Part shown: piece by piece, positions 45,705-57,573 of the stretch
Position numbering within the stretch: the first letter of the stretch is position 1
Layout: every line of letters starts with the position of its first letter
DNA from: Uranotaenia lowii
Lineage: Eukaryota; Arthropoda; Insecta; Diptera; Culicidae
DNA length: 64,000 nucleotides
Reading direction: 5' to 3'
NCBI RefSeq assembly: GCF_029784155.1
Contig: NC_073692.1
Location: 278,028,413 to 278,092,412, forward strand
Notes under the pieces: model-generated
What the model saw: the letters and a program-made list of their open reading frames with translations, nothing else
Database searches by the model: none
What the model was told of the DNA's origin: nothing
Translations under genes and position numbers: made by a program

Positions 45705-47222
45705 GCTTCTAACTTCAGCTAACTTATGCACTGAGTGAAATTTTTGTTGGGCTCTGTTTAATTGCTCTGCAGCCATTTTTCCGAAGTACGTTTTCCTATT
45801 TTTTTCCTCATGCCTTGAATAAAGAAAAAATAATTGATTGGAGGTGAGTCTTGTCTTAATTCATATTTCAGTTATATTACAAGGTTTCATAAACCATTAA
45901 ATTTGTATAAATCGGTTGAGGAACGAGGGAGATATAGCGATTAGAATCAAGGGTGTCAAATTGAATTGAGACGAAAAGGAATTGAAATATTCATCACCTT
46001 CATAAAGATTTTCTTATTACGTCAATTTTTCAAACCACTTTTCAAAATTTATCTATTATTAGCTGATTTTATCCGGCCTTGCACGGGTTCTCATAAAAAA
46101 TAAATTAAAATAAGTCATTTGACTTTTGGAAATTTTTAAAACATTTTCTTCATCATTTTAACAAATTTGACCATGTTTGGCCATGTTAGTTTGTAAGTTT
46201 TGTTGATCTTTTTTAGAATTTTGATAGGGATTATAAAAAAGATTATCGTTTCCATATTAATGAAAAACTTATAGTTATGAGGTTTGCTAATATAGTTTTC
46301 CTTGAATGGTTATTCATCCTATCATGAAAAATATTTTAAACTGAGGTTGCGAAATATTTGATCCAAAATTTGAGAAAGTTCGGTCCGGCCCTTTTGTCCG
46401 GATTTCGTTGAAAAAAGCCCGGATTTGCCCGGATTTATTCACTTTATTTGTAAAGTGTAACAAAAAATTAAAATTAAGTTTCACAATTTTTCATTTTTTA
46501 TATTCGAAATGAATATTTTTAATGCAAGTTTTATCCTGACTTGTGTTTTGAAAGCCTAAAAAAAGATTCAACATCCGTTGATGTGATTTATTTAAAGAAT
46601 TTTCTTCTTGATTTTTTTTTTTTTGAGTAATTCCATAGTTTCGACCAAATTTGCTCGGATGTTTCCCGAATTTTGGGTTAAATATTTTAAAATGAAATTT
46701 AAAATGAATTTAAATTTCATCATTTTTAAAGAAGCTGGAATAGATTCAGTCTTTTTATTTTATCTTCAAATGATAATGTATTTTTCATCTTTTCCATTTG
46801 TTATCTAATGAAAATCCAATATCTTGATCTTGTAAACATATGTAGATAAATGACCTCTTTTAAAGTTTATCCCACTTTTCAAGATGACTAAATCAATTTT
46901 ACGTTTCAATGAAGTACGGTACGAGACAGTACGGTTTTGTTACCACTTTTTTTTACATTTCTGAGGTCATAATCTTAAAAAAATATCAAAAAATACATCG
47001 TTGTGCACAACGTACAGTTTTGAATTTCAACTTCTTGGACACTAAGTGAAAAAATGATTCAGCATTTCGTAGCTGATTTACAGTCCAATTTTTCTCTTGA
47101 ATGTGCCTTAATATAGATACAAGCAGCTAAACTTCCACTTGTGTCATATTGAAACTTAAAAGCAGATTAGGGTTAATGAACATTGGAATAATAAGCACAA
47201 TCGGGTGTCAAATAATGGCAAA
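45705..47222. other. No gene; contains a CCGGGCAA-type repeat
   Basis: AT-rich. At 46380-46690 lies the reverse complement of the 27235-27620 repeat (CCCGGATTTGCCCGGATTTA). A few GTACGG words occur near 46915. Otherwise nothing recognisable. Confidence 0.5.
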
Positions 47223-47224
47223 TA

Positions 47225-48490
47225 AAGGGTGATACGGTCAAAATTTTGTCAAGGGAAATCGATGAAATCGTTTATTTAAAAAATCAAATAAAATTTCTTT
47301 TCAAGTTTAATTAGTATAAAATTCAGAAAAAATATTCAGTTAGGCTTCCGCTTTTCCAAATTCAAATTTCCGGGCCTTACGCTTAACCCCTGCCATCAGA
47401 TTTTGTACAGCCACCTCGTCCACCTTCTTCGCAGCAGAAAGCCAGTTTGCCTTGAACTGCTGCTCGTCCTTAGCAGTTTTTTTGGTCTTCTTTAGGTTCC
47501 GCTGACAATAGCCCAGTATTTCTAAATTGGGCGGAGCTCTGGCGTGTTGGGAGGGTTCTTGTCCTTGGGAACCACCTGCACGTTGTTGGCGGCGTACCAC
47601 TCCATGGCCTTTTTACCGTAATGGCAAGATGCCAAATCCGGCCAAAACAGTACGGAACAACCGTGTTTCTTCAGGAAAGACAGCAGACGTTTATTCAAAC
47701 ACTCTTTCACGTAAATTTCTTGGTTGACAGTCCCGGAAACTATGAAAATATTGCTTTTCAAGCCACAGGTACGGATGGCATGCCAAACCAGATATTTCAT
47801 GTGCTTGAAAATATCTGCTATCTTTCCCCTTCTTTTTGCCGTATAAAACTCCTGTCCCGCAAGCTGCTTGTAGTCGGCTTTGACGTAGGTTTCGTCGTCC
47901 ATTACCACGCAGTCAAACTTCGTCAGCATCGTCGTGTACAGCCTCCGGGATTGTGCTTTGGCCGTCGTATTTTGTTTATCATCGCAATTTGGAGTCACTA
48001 CCTTCTTGTGAGAATAGTCCAGCTCGTATTTTGGCTCGATGCACGGTTGTAGACGATACATCCAGCTTATTTGCGGCATCTCGGAGAGAGAGTTTAGGGT
48101 TTCGCTTGAAACTACCGGCAACTCTCTTTGTCGTCTCAGAGGCTTCCGGATTTCGATTTCTCCCCGATCCAGACTTCCTGGCTATCGACAAACGTTCCCC
48201 AAACACTTTAATTACATTTGTTACGGTTGAATTGGCAACTTTTAGCGATTTTGCCAGCTTTGCGTGCGAGTAGCTCGGATTTTCGAGATGCGCGAGCAAA
48301 ATTCTGATACGCTGCTCTTCTTCCTTGGACGGCATTTTGACAAGTGAAGAGTGAATTCCAAAATTAAAATAGGAGCAACATTCTACACACACACACACCT
48401 TCAAAATGAGGGGTGTTCAGGTTTTTTAAATGCAAAATTGAAAGAAATACGTCAAGTTGATATTGACCAAATTTTGACTGTATCACCCTT
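47225..48490 (-). mobile_element. DD37E mariner, family A, copy 2 (uninterrupted)
   Basis: TIRs are AAGGGTGATACGGTCAAAAT and, from the other end inward, AAGGGTGATACAGTCAAAAT. TA is present at 47223-47224. The other side reads GA, probably a TA that mutated. At 1266 bp it serves as the reference for the interrupted copies. A GT microsatellite lies in its 5' UTR. Confidence 0.9.
47340..48335 (-). pseudogene. DD37E mariner transposase (near full length, inactivated)
   Basis: The start codon is at 48335 (MPSKEEEQRIRILLAHLENP). It reads a first helix-turn-helix (YSHAKLAKSLKVANSTVTNV), a second (LSLRDAANKLDVSSTTVHRA), the first catalytic Asp in VVMDDETYVKADY, the second in FWPDLASCHYGKKAMEW, and then ELRPI, where the codon for the expected catalytic Glu (GAG in other copies) is TAG. 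A missing base shifts the frame soon after, and the C-terminus resumes as FKANWLSAAKKVDE to FGKAEA. Another frame change lies after RAKIRAG. The Asp-Glu spacing of 37 places it in the ITmD37E group known from mosquitoes. The usual product is a cut-and-paste transposase acting at TA sites. Confidence 0.9.
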
Positions 48491-48505
48491 GAACCATAGT
48501 ACATA

Positions 48506-51310
48506 AAGCTTAGTTTATTTAGAAATGGAACAGTTACGAATGCGTGTATCTCTCAAACTGTCCATTTGATCGAAATACTTTGTATGATGGAAATGAAGGA
48601 TATCTTATGAAAAATTCATCGAAAAAATTGAAAAAAAATATTTATCGTCTTTTGTAAGGTTTTTTTAATTCTTGGTTTCTCCCAATGGCTGGCGCACACT
48701 TCTTTCAGTCATGATATTGATCAGTTTTTCCAACTTATACTTCGTCTAATCTGTATTTTAGGTAGCTACATCCTCCTCTTTCCATTTCTGCTACTTTCAG
48801 TCCAATACTCCACTCTAAGAAACTGAGGGCTATGAAGTGGATTCATCTGTTTCGAAATTAACAAAACTTGATTTTTTCAAGCCACGGCGTTTCTAAAGGA
48901 ATGTTTGCTGGCAAAATCTGACAATAACGAAAGGAAGCTATCATGAGATTGAATTTAAAGAATAATCGGTTAGTATTGATCTTAGGTTGTGAAGGGTACA
49001 TACAAGAATAGACCTTTAAAAACAGCGAAAACCAAAGTTTTAGTTTTGAAAATCAATGTTTTTCTCCACAGGAGTAGAATCATTATATTTTTTACAGAAC
49101 AATCAGCATATACATACATTATTATGCTAGGGATTTTGCCACGAGCAGACATGTGATAGGATTCAAACGCTGGAATTTGATTGAAATAGGGTTATCATAA
49201 GTTTTGTCGTCCATAACAAATCATCTGTCCCATAGCCTCGTTACCGACTATACAGCTTACGAGCTTAGCAACTAGCAAAAATTTGAGGTGTTTGAGGTTA
49301 GGTTTGAACAACCTAAAACTAGACAACACTTTCAGCTTATCGGAAAAAACAGGACATTTAGCGGAGAGTAGGCGATGCCTGTTGCCGACCGAACGCGTTT
49401 TTCTCTTTGTCCGCGAAAATTCTATAAAATACTAAATTTAAAATCGAAATGTGGGAATAAAATCGTTTAAAAGTGTATCAAAGTGAAGGCTGGGATAGTG
49501 TGTAAAAGTTTTCACCGGAGAAATCCTGGTAAAATATAGTTAATCACATTTAACGACATGAAAAGGGTAGCTTAACGGGTGGGTCGTGGTTTTTGTTATC
49601 TGGTTCCAGCCAGGAAAGTGTTTTTTTTTTCGTGCTCGTCATTTTTTCCGGAAAATAGGCTGTCTTCAAGTGAAACTATCAGTTGTATACGCGAAAAATA
49701 CTGTCGCCGAATGATCGGGAGCGGGTTGTATTAGTTGTGTTAGGCTAATGTTAAAAAAAAAGTGATTTTGTGATTTTGGGTTTGTGCATCGAAGATTTTG
49801 ATTCTGGAAAACAAAGTGTTGTGCAATTCAGGGGAATGCACGATTGTATCCAATATTCATTCAACAGGCGAAAAATATCAGAGTGCGGGCTTATATTTAG
49901 AAATTTGAGTGTCCGGATATGAACTGCGGTTGAAAATAATGAATTTATGGTGACTTTGGGTAGTGCGTTTCTTTGTTTCTTTCCCATGAAACGTGTTTGC
50001 CACACGCTTGTCCTTTGGTTGCCAACGGAGGTTAAAGGCATGCTATGTTTTTTCTCGGTGATCATGCTCAAACGGCATTTTCTGAAGTTCCAATGAAGTT
50101 TTGAGGGAGGTAGCTGCACTAAGATAAGTATCATTAAATGTAAAATTATTAAAACTTTTTTAAACAAATATTTCTAAGATGCCGTTTATTTAATCCTTTT
50201 ATAATAATTCTGCTTTTCGAATTTGAACGGAATGCTTCTACTTGTTCATTGTGTTCAGATCACACAATTTATTTGTGATAGGTCTGATTATATTGAATTT
50301 ACTTTGAACTTTACTAAACTTACAGAAAAAATCAGTTTAATCGTTTAGTAAAATACTTTTGTATCTTACCCAAATTATTGTAAAAACCTTTCGAGCTCTC
50401 GAAGACCTCGAAAGGTTTTTGGTTCTATTAATGTTTTTTTTGTTCTTTTTTACTTTCAAGAGCGAGTAAAGGCGCTTTATCCTTGGTCGATATCCAGAAA
50501 TGATGGTACACAGAAATCAATAAATAATATCACCATTTTTAATATTAAATGATTTTAATTTCTCCAGATGATTAACCTTGTTTGCTGATCATGAACCTTG
50601 TTTAAAGATTTCTGTGTACAAAATAACTCATTTCCAGCCGTTGAAAGAAAGGTCATGTTTCATAGGTTCCCTTATCATCAAGAAGCACTTTTTAGCTCGT
50701 GCTTCCACCGCAATGCCCCTTGGAGCGTATGGTACTGGTGGTCCACGCTCCTTCCTTTTTCTTGTTCCTGACGTCTCTGCGTTCTCTGCTCCACAGTAGG
50801 CCCGACCATTTTATGTTTTAAATTATGTTAATGTTTCTATGTTAACATAATTAAAAGCATAAACAAAGACAAGATGAATAATAACATGTTTTTATTATTC
50901 TTCGGGACTCAGACTTAAGTTCTGGCTGTGGAAGTACGATTAGTGATTAGTGATTAGTGATCGGAAAAAACTGGACATTTAGCGATCTACACTTATTTTG
51001 TCGTTTAAAAAAAATTAAAAATTCTTATTTGAGACTTGACTTTCCTGATGACCCTTAACCGTAGATGCCGATCATGTGCTTTATTCCAATTTGATTTGAA
51101 CTTTGTGGACATTTTTGACAGTGTTTGCATACTTTTTTATCACTCACACACAGCAATTCTTTAAATAATCAATGGTTTTGCCAGTTATCGATTTGATAGT
51201 GATGGATTTTGATGGAAACTGTGAATAAAAATTTTTTCTCTTGCATCGCAAATATCTCGAAAACGCGTAAATTTCAAATTAAAAAAAATAGATCGAAATT
51301 AACTAAGCTT
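48506..51310. mobile_element. AAGCTTAG-TIR element, copy 2, carrying an insertion
   Basis: Matches copy 1 (21499-22826) from AAGCTTAGTTTATTTAGAAA onward and ends ACTAAGCTT. TA flanks lie at 48504-48505 and 51311-51312. A deletion removed most of the right end just before the terminus, and a 1.6-kb insertion occupies 49364-50952. It starts only 15 bases from the end of the adjacent DD37E copy. Confidence 0.85.
49364..50952 (+). mobile_element. 1.6-kb insertion with LINE-like features
   Basis: It is flanked by a 25-base direct duplication with one mismatch (49339-49363 and 50953-50977), present once at the same place in copy 1. The right end is a GATTAGT repeat tail (three units) directly before the duplication, as in LINEs with short-repeat tails. 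The left end (GAGTAGGCGATGCCTGTTGC) and the following GTGAAA-rich 400 bases look like a LINE 5' UTR. No RT or endonuclease can be read, so it is an internally deleted or non-autonomous copy. Clade not determined. Confidence 0.65.
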
Positions 51311-51312
51311 TA

Positions 51313-53890
51313 TTAGTCACATTTCTAACGAATTGAGATAAAAAATGTCTAAGCGTTTATCCATACAATTTTCTGGATATACTCAAGAAGTTTACAATCA
51401 TGTTCAAATTCTTCATTCGTAAAACACCCCTGAACTTCAGTCAGATGAGTCAGTAGGTCCGCTCTTCGTGTCGACAATATCCATACGAAATTAAAACATT
51501 CATTACTGGCCACAGGCGAGCGCTCGTTCTCCGTTGTTGTGACAGGAACAAGTTGTTTCCCGGCACATTTGCCTCCACGTTGTTCCGAGCAACCAGTTCC
51601 GGTTTTCCAAGAATCAACATATACACACACACAGTCAGATAATAAACAATTTCACTATCAGCTATCGCAGTTGAGTCCCCCCATTCCTCGCCCAAACTTG
51701 GCACAGGGTTCGAAATTAATTTATTTTCTCGGCAAAATTTGTGGCCCCGATGTGTTCGGTCAGACGACGACTGTCAGACGTGTTCATTGCATGTGGTCGG
51801 TTGCTGGCTGGGACAGAAATGGGGAAAAGATTGTTTTGCTCTGTTGTTGTCCACTAGCCTGGCCTGGCCCTGGCTGGATTGTAGTTATCTTGTTGTTGCT
51901 CCCTTTTTTGCTCTTCTTCTAGTTGGTTGGCCAGGCCAGTTCAGTTCTTGTACCATTTTTAGTGCTTCGTTTCTAGGTTGCGGAAGTGTTTGGGCAAAAA
52001 TGAAATTAATATATTGCTATTCGGTTAGTTTTTCTCCATTACTAGAATCCATGGGATGCTGAATCATGCTTCTATTCACTAGCCATGGGGTGGCTAGTTG
52101 GAATTACATTCAGTAGTCAGGAGCGTGTTGAGTTGAGTGTCGAAAATGCAAGTTGTGAAGCTTTTTGATTATGTTTTCAAATTTAAGTAGGCCAACTCCT
52201 AATTCAAAACAAATCGTCCGAAAAACTAAATTCTCGCCGTCTGTATCCAAACCAAGGCGGGTAAAGCTTCAGGTGTGTTCTTATACCAATGCACGGAATC
52301 GTCCATCTTGTGACAGGCAATCGTAATCGTAGGCATGGTAGACCTGGGGGAGGAAGACTGAATAAAAAAAGAAAAAAATCTTTCAAACGTCAAATTTCTC
52401 TCATCAATCTACCGACCAGTGCGAAGGTTCAAAATCTTACTTTCATATTTAGTGAATTTCAATAAAACTTTTTTGATGCTGAAAAGCACTTGTTTTGCAT
52501 GAAACAATGATTTAATTAGGTTTTTCTTTTGCTCTGACGAATTCTGCAGATCAGGCGTATTGAGTTGCTCAAATTTCGATAAAGTTTTTGAAGCTGATAA
52601 ATAAAAATTGTTTGATTAATGGTCGTTCTTAAAAATAGCTTAAAGAACAGATTTAGATTTAGGGTAGTTCTCATTGATCGAACAAAATTTTTATATAGTT
52701 TAAAGTTTACGATTACAAATCTTTTCAACAATTGTTGACTTTTTGCCGAACAGTAAAAAAACGATACAGAAAACAATACAGCGAATTTCAGTCTTCCTCC
52801 CCCAGTGGTAGACGAACAATTCGCTGTCAAAAAACGCTCCGTCTCCACCCCCCACCAATGAGAAACTTTTGGTACCCCTTGCCTACTTTTCCTCAATATG
52901 CACCCACCCTACTGACCCACCCTGATCCAAACCGCAGAAACCGAGGGTACAATTATTGACAGTATTGAGCTGAAACTGATTGCTGTAACAATATTTCCCT
53001 CGATACACCCAAAGTGGTGGTTTGGTGGATTCCGAATCGCCACAGGAACACACCGGCACGGGTTAATGGAATGTTATTGATACCGAAAACTCATTCAATT
53101 ATTTCGTCCAGCAAGCAGCATCGCTGTTTCTGAGCTGTCCGGGAACGCTGTCATCATGAAATATACATGTTCCAATGAATAGGCTGCTCAACATGCTCAC
53201 AGGCCCTCTGATTCTCCTGGTTTAGTTTGGTTTGCTTTCACCGGGAGACCACGCTTCAGTCGGAGGGCGTATTAGATCGACCTCCGCCCGTTTTACCTGG
53301 ATCCCAGTTGGATGTGTGAGAAGCGCTTAATTGAATTGATAAACAAGCTTTGCGGATCGAAAACGGCCGGTCAGCTAGCAGATGTGCAAATCTACTAGGA
53401 TTCGCGCAGATGTTGCCCTGGGTGGACACTAACTGTCATGAATCATATGATGATCCCCTGCAGCTTCAGACCAATAATGATGAAACAGAGTGAGTGAACT
53501 AATTTCGGACCGCTTTACGTGGTTTCGAGTGGCTTTCTACGGAGACCACCGCACAGACGCCATGCCATGATGAAAGCGAACCGGAAGTCGTCTGTTTGCA
53601 AATGCATTAGCAATTGCTGCTTGATAAGAAGTTATTAGTGCTTGAGGTCAGCTTGGCTTGAATGGCATGAATTGTGCTGTATGAAATATTTAAAATGTTG
53701 ATCATGACGATCACATTACGTAACATATTTTATATTTACATATTTTATCTATCGTCAAAAACACATTCAAAAGAAAGATGTCCCAATTTTAATGTTAAGC
53801 AACACATTGTGAATTTTGAATGCAACAATCTAAGCAACATGCAAAGAAACCTTTCGAAATTTGTTTGAGGTGAAAAGAAAATATGATAAT
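51313..53890. other. Sequence without proven gene; complex and apparently unique in part
   Basis: 51350-52080 and especially 52980-53670 have balanced composition, high word diversity and no transposon termini. Frames on both strands are short and unrecognised. 53320-53360 and 53590-53640 carry AATTGAATTGATAAACAAG and TTTGCAAATGCATTAGCAAT, homeodomain/POU-like words. This may be host regulatory or intronic sequence (inference). Confidence 0.35.
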
Positions 53891-54915
53891 CAGTCTTCAC
53901 GGAAACACGCACCAAGTTCAACTTGTGTGCAAAATTTTAGGTGCAAGTTAACCTTGGATTTTTATACAATCCAAAACATAGGTTTTTCAAAAACAGTAAC
54001 CCGAGCGTACAAGTTGTACCCGATGTTCGTACTCAGGTTCGAACATTAATGTTTGTACACATAGTCACGTCACACAAGGCAACGGCTGCGATATTTTGGG
54101 TGCTTCGACTGCTTCAACGAGTTTTGTCATGCCTGCGTGACATCTGAGACTGTCACAACGTCTCGCGAAAAAAAAAAAATAATAGTGTGACTACGCATAA
54201 GTAGCCAAACTTAAAAGGAACACCATCAATACTCAGTCTCCGAGCACCGGGCGTAAACTTTCACAGAGAAATTGATTCGTTTTAATTCGTTGACACTACA
54301 CGTAGGGATCCTGGAAAGTTGTCCTTAGTAATTGTGTTGACCACACTAGTGAAACATGGCAACATGCAGCCAATAATGGATTTTCCAAACAGAACCTCCT
54401 GCATCAAGCTAAACATTTCGATGAATCTTTTGCGATCAGCGGCACAAAACACTGGGAACTAGAACGCATGCGGGCGGATATCAAATTAAATTCAGCAGAG
54501 AGCATTTCAAGAAGATATGATTGTGACTACCTGCTGATGTTCCGAATCGATCATCACGAGATGAGTCATATTATGAAAGTTTAAAATCTTAATTGGACAA
54601 GAGACTATCTCAAAGAATCGTTTTCAAAAATTAATTAACAAATAGAACAGTGAAGAACTCTTATGAAATATATATTTTTTTTTAAATATGTCTTTATTTG
54701 TATCAATTCATCATTACATTTATATTACATTTTTTCATTAAATTAGGTGTTCAGCTCAATAATGAACTGTTCAGAGCCCTATAGTTAACTAGATATTAAA
54801 AATTTATTTGTAAGAATTAAATTTGCTTAGCGCAATTAAGAATTTAATGTAGGAGAACATCCTGTAATGGCAAAAATATTTTAAACTTAAAACTAAACAC
54901 TATCCTAAAATTAAA

Positions 54916-57573
54916 CTAGTTATAAAGAGAACGAATCTCTGCGATGGAAGACTGCATCGATTTGCCTCTGAAGTTGGAGATGATTTTGTTGGCCATCTCT
55001 TCGATCGATTCAATGCCCGCAATCCGATGAAGATCTTCGGTGCTGTGCCAAGGTGGAAGCCGCAAAATCATTTTCAGAACCTTGTTCTGAATCCTCTGGA
55101 TGGCTTTCTTCCTCGTCGCGCAGCAGCTAGACCAAATCGGAACTGCATACATTATCGCTGGTCGAAACACTTGTTTGTAGATAAGTAACTTATTTCGCAG
55201 ACACAACTTGGATTTCCTGTTGATGAGAGAATAAAGAGATTTAGTATATTTATTACACTTAGATTGAATATCTTCAATGTGATTTTTAAAAGTAAGATTC
55301 CGATCAAGTGTAAGTCCCAAGTACTTCACGTGATCAGACCATTCTAATGAAACCCCATTAAAAGTTATGGAATGATTTTCATTAGGTTTTAAAAAATTTG
55401 CTCTTGGCTTATGGGGAAATAAAATTAGTTGAGTTTTGGAAGCGTTAGTTGAAATTTTCCACATTTTCAAGTAATTCAAAAAGGAATTTAAATTTTGTTG
55501 CAATCTACTGCGTACCACCCGTAAATTCCGACCTTTGGCTGAAAGCAAAGTGTCATCAGCAAACAATCTTCTACCTTTTCCTTCTGGTACATCAGGAAGA
55601 TCAGAAGTAAAAATATTGTATAAGATTGGCCCAAGTATACTACCCTGAGGGACACCAGCTCTAATGGGTGTCCTTTCAGAGCATGAATTTTGATAGCTTA
55701 CTTGTAAGGTTCGGCTAGTCAAATAATTTTGAATAATTTTGGTGAGATATACAGGAAAATCAAATCGAGCTAATTTAGCTACTAAACCTTTGTGCCAAAC
55801 ACTGTCAAAAGCTTTTTCAATATCAAGAAGAGCAACACCAGTTGAATAACCTTCAGATTTGCTAGCGTTAATCATATTAGTTACACTCAAAAGTTGATGT
55901 GTAGTAGAATGTCCATGACGAAAACCAAATTGTTCATCAGGGAAAATAGAATTCTGATTAATGTGAATCATCATTCTATTCAAAATAACTCTCTCAAATA
56001 GTTTACTTAAAGATGGAAGCAAACTAATTGGTCGATAACTTGAAGGCTCTGAAGCACTTTTTCCAGGTTTTAAAATTGGAGTTACTTTGGCATTTTTCCA
56101 TTTATTGGGAAAATAAGCCAAGTGAAAACATTTATTGAAGATTTTAACTAAAAAATTTAAAGTGCTTTCAGGCAACTTTTTAATAAGAATATAGAAAATC
56201 CCATCTTCCCCTGGGGCTTTCATATTTTTAAATTTTTTGCAAATCAATTTAAGTTCATCAATATTTGTCTCACAAGAACTTTCAAATACATTTTGTTTAG
56301 AAAGAATATCATCAAATTCAAGGGAAATTAGAGCATCAATTGGACTTACAACGTTTAAATTAAAATCATGAGCAGACTCAAATTGTTGGGCCAATTTTTG
56401 AGCTTTTTCTGCATTCGTTAAAAGAAGTTTATCCCCGTCTTTCAAAGTAGGAATTGGCTTCTGGGGCTTTTTCAGAATTTTAGTTAATTTCCAAAATGGC
56501 TTTGAGTAGGGTTTTATGTCCTCTACTGCCTTGGCAAAATTTTCATTACGAATGAAATTTAAACGACGTTTGATCTCTTTTTGAAGGTCGCAATAAATAA
56601 ATTTCAAATAAGGATCCCTAGTACGTTGATATTGGCGTCGACGAATGTTTTTCAATCGTACCAAAAACTGAAGATCATCATCAATTAAAGGTTGATTAAA
56701 TTTATGTTTAACTTTGGGTATTGAAGCGGCTTTAGCATTGACTATTGAAATTGTCAAATTTTCTACAGCCAAATCAATATCTTCAATTGAATTCAGTGGA
56801 ACGTTTACATCTAAATTACGTTCAATAAAATTCCTATATCGCTCCCAGTCAGCTTTTTGAAAGTTAAAAGTTGATTTTAAAGGGTTTTCAATGGGACTTT
56901 GGGATAAAGAAAAAGTTACTGGAAGGTGGTCTGAATCGAGGTCCGCATGAGTGACTAATTGACTACAATGCTCGCCTAAATCCGTTAGAACCAAATCAAT
57001 TGTGGAAGGATTTCTAATCGAAGAGAAACAAGTATGCCCATTAGGATATTCAACAGTGTAATAACCTGCAGAGCAGTCATTAAATAAAATATTCCCATTT
57101 GAATTTGATGAAATATTATTCCAAGATCGGTGTTTTGCATTAAAGTCACCAATAACAAAAAATTTAGATTTATTTCTGGTGAGTTTTTGTAAATCTCCCT
57201 TCAAAAAATTTTTCTGTTCACCGCTGCATTGAAAAGGCAAATATGCGGCAATAATTATAATTTTCCCCATAGAAGTTTCTAATTCAATTCCAATTGTTTC
57301 TAAGACTTTTGTATTGAAAGAAGGAAGAAGTCTAAATTTGAGACGACTATTGATGACAATAGCTACACCCCCACCTTGTCGATCAAGTCGATCATTTCGC
57401 AAAATTTTAAAGAAAGCATTGCTTTTCAAGTTATTGTCTGGCTTTAAAAAAGTTTCAGTGATGGCAGCAATATGTATGTTTTGAGTTTTCAAAAATAAAA
57501 AGAACTCATCTTGGTTAGCCAGCAAAGATCTAGCGTTCCAATTCATAATATTTAAACATCTATTTGGATCCAT
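54916..57573 (-). CDS. Jockey ORF2: endonuclease-reverse transcriptase (885 aa)
   Basis: Residues about 1-230 form an apurinic-like endonuclease: NWNARSL, ITETFL (Glu), GDFNAKHRSW (Asp/Asn) and DSDHLPVTF (Asp-His). Residues about 450-730 form the RT: KNAKVTPILKPGK, SYRPISLLPSLSKLFERVIL, FGFRHGHSTTHQLL, ALLDIEKAFDSVWH (motif A), GVPQGSILGPILYNIFTSDL (motif B) and RLFADDTLLS (motif C). The C-terminal KYLGLTLDRNLTFKNHI and WSSCCATRKKAIQRIQNKVL are the usual Jockey thumb; there is no RNase H. The protein nicks target DNA and primes reverse transcription from it. The start ATG at 57573 overlaps the end of ORF1 by 14 bases, so re-initiation or stop-start translation is likely. Length is normal for the clade and all key residues are present. 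Confidence 0.94.
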   Translation of the reverse strand: MDPNRCLNIMNWNARSLLANQDEFFLFLKTQNIHIAAITETFLKPDNNLKSNAFFKILRNDRLDRQGGGVAIVINSRLKFRLLPSFNTKVLETIGIELETSMGKIIIIAAYLPFQCSGEQKNFLKGDLQKLTRNKSKFFVIGDFNAKHRSWNNISSNSNGNILFNDCSAGYYTVEYPNGHTCFSSIRNPSTIDLVLTDLGEHCSQLVTHADLDSDHLPVTFSLSQSPIENPLKSTFNFQKADWERYRNFIERNLDVNVPLNSIEDIDLAVENLTISIVNAKAASIPKVKHKFNQPLIDDDLQFLVRLKNIRRRQYQRTRDPYLKFIYCDLQKEIKRRLNFIRNENFAKAVEDIKPYSKPFWKLTKILKKPQKPIPTLKDGDKLLLTNAEKAQKLAQQFESAHDFNLNVVSPIDALISLEFDDILSKQNVFESSCETNIDELKLICKKFKNMKAPGEDGIFYILIKKLPESTLNFLVKIFNKCFHLAYFPNKWKNAKVTPILKPGKSASEPSSYRPISLLPSLSKLFERVILNRMMIHINQNSIFPDEQFGFRHGHSTTHQLLSVTNMINASKSEGYSTGVALLDIEKAFDSVWHKGLVAKLARFDFPVYLTKIIQNYLTSRTLQVSYQNSCSERTPIRAGVPQGSILGPILYNIFTSDLPDVPEGKGRRLFADDTLLSAKGRNLRVVRSRLQQNLNSFLNYLKMWKISTNASKTQLILFPHKPRANFLKPNENHSITFNGVSLEWSDHVKYLGLTLDRNLTFKNHIEDIQSKCNKYTKSLYSLINRKSKLCLRNKLLIYKQVFRPAIMYAVPIWSSCCATRKKAIQRIQNKVLKMILRLPPWHSTEDLHRIAGIESIEEMANKIISNFRGKSMQSSIAEIRSLYN

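Noticed and set aside
49371..50170. 5'-UTR-like sequence with GTGAAA texture and a 138-codon minus-strand frame, considered as a host gene start
   Set aside because: The whole segment lies inside an insertion bracketed by a 25-bp duplication, so it belongs to a mobile element; the frame has no recognisable protein.
51539..52062. Plus-strand frames of 107-127 codons rich in Leu/Pro/Trp
   Set aside because: They overlap one another in different frames and read as low-complexity translation of CTGG/TTGTTG repeats; no support for coding.
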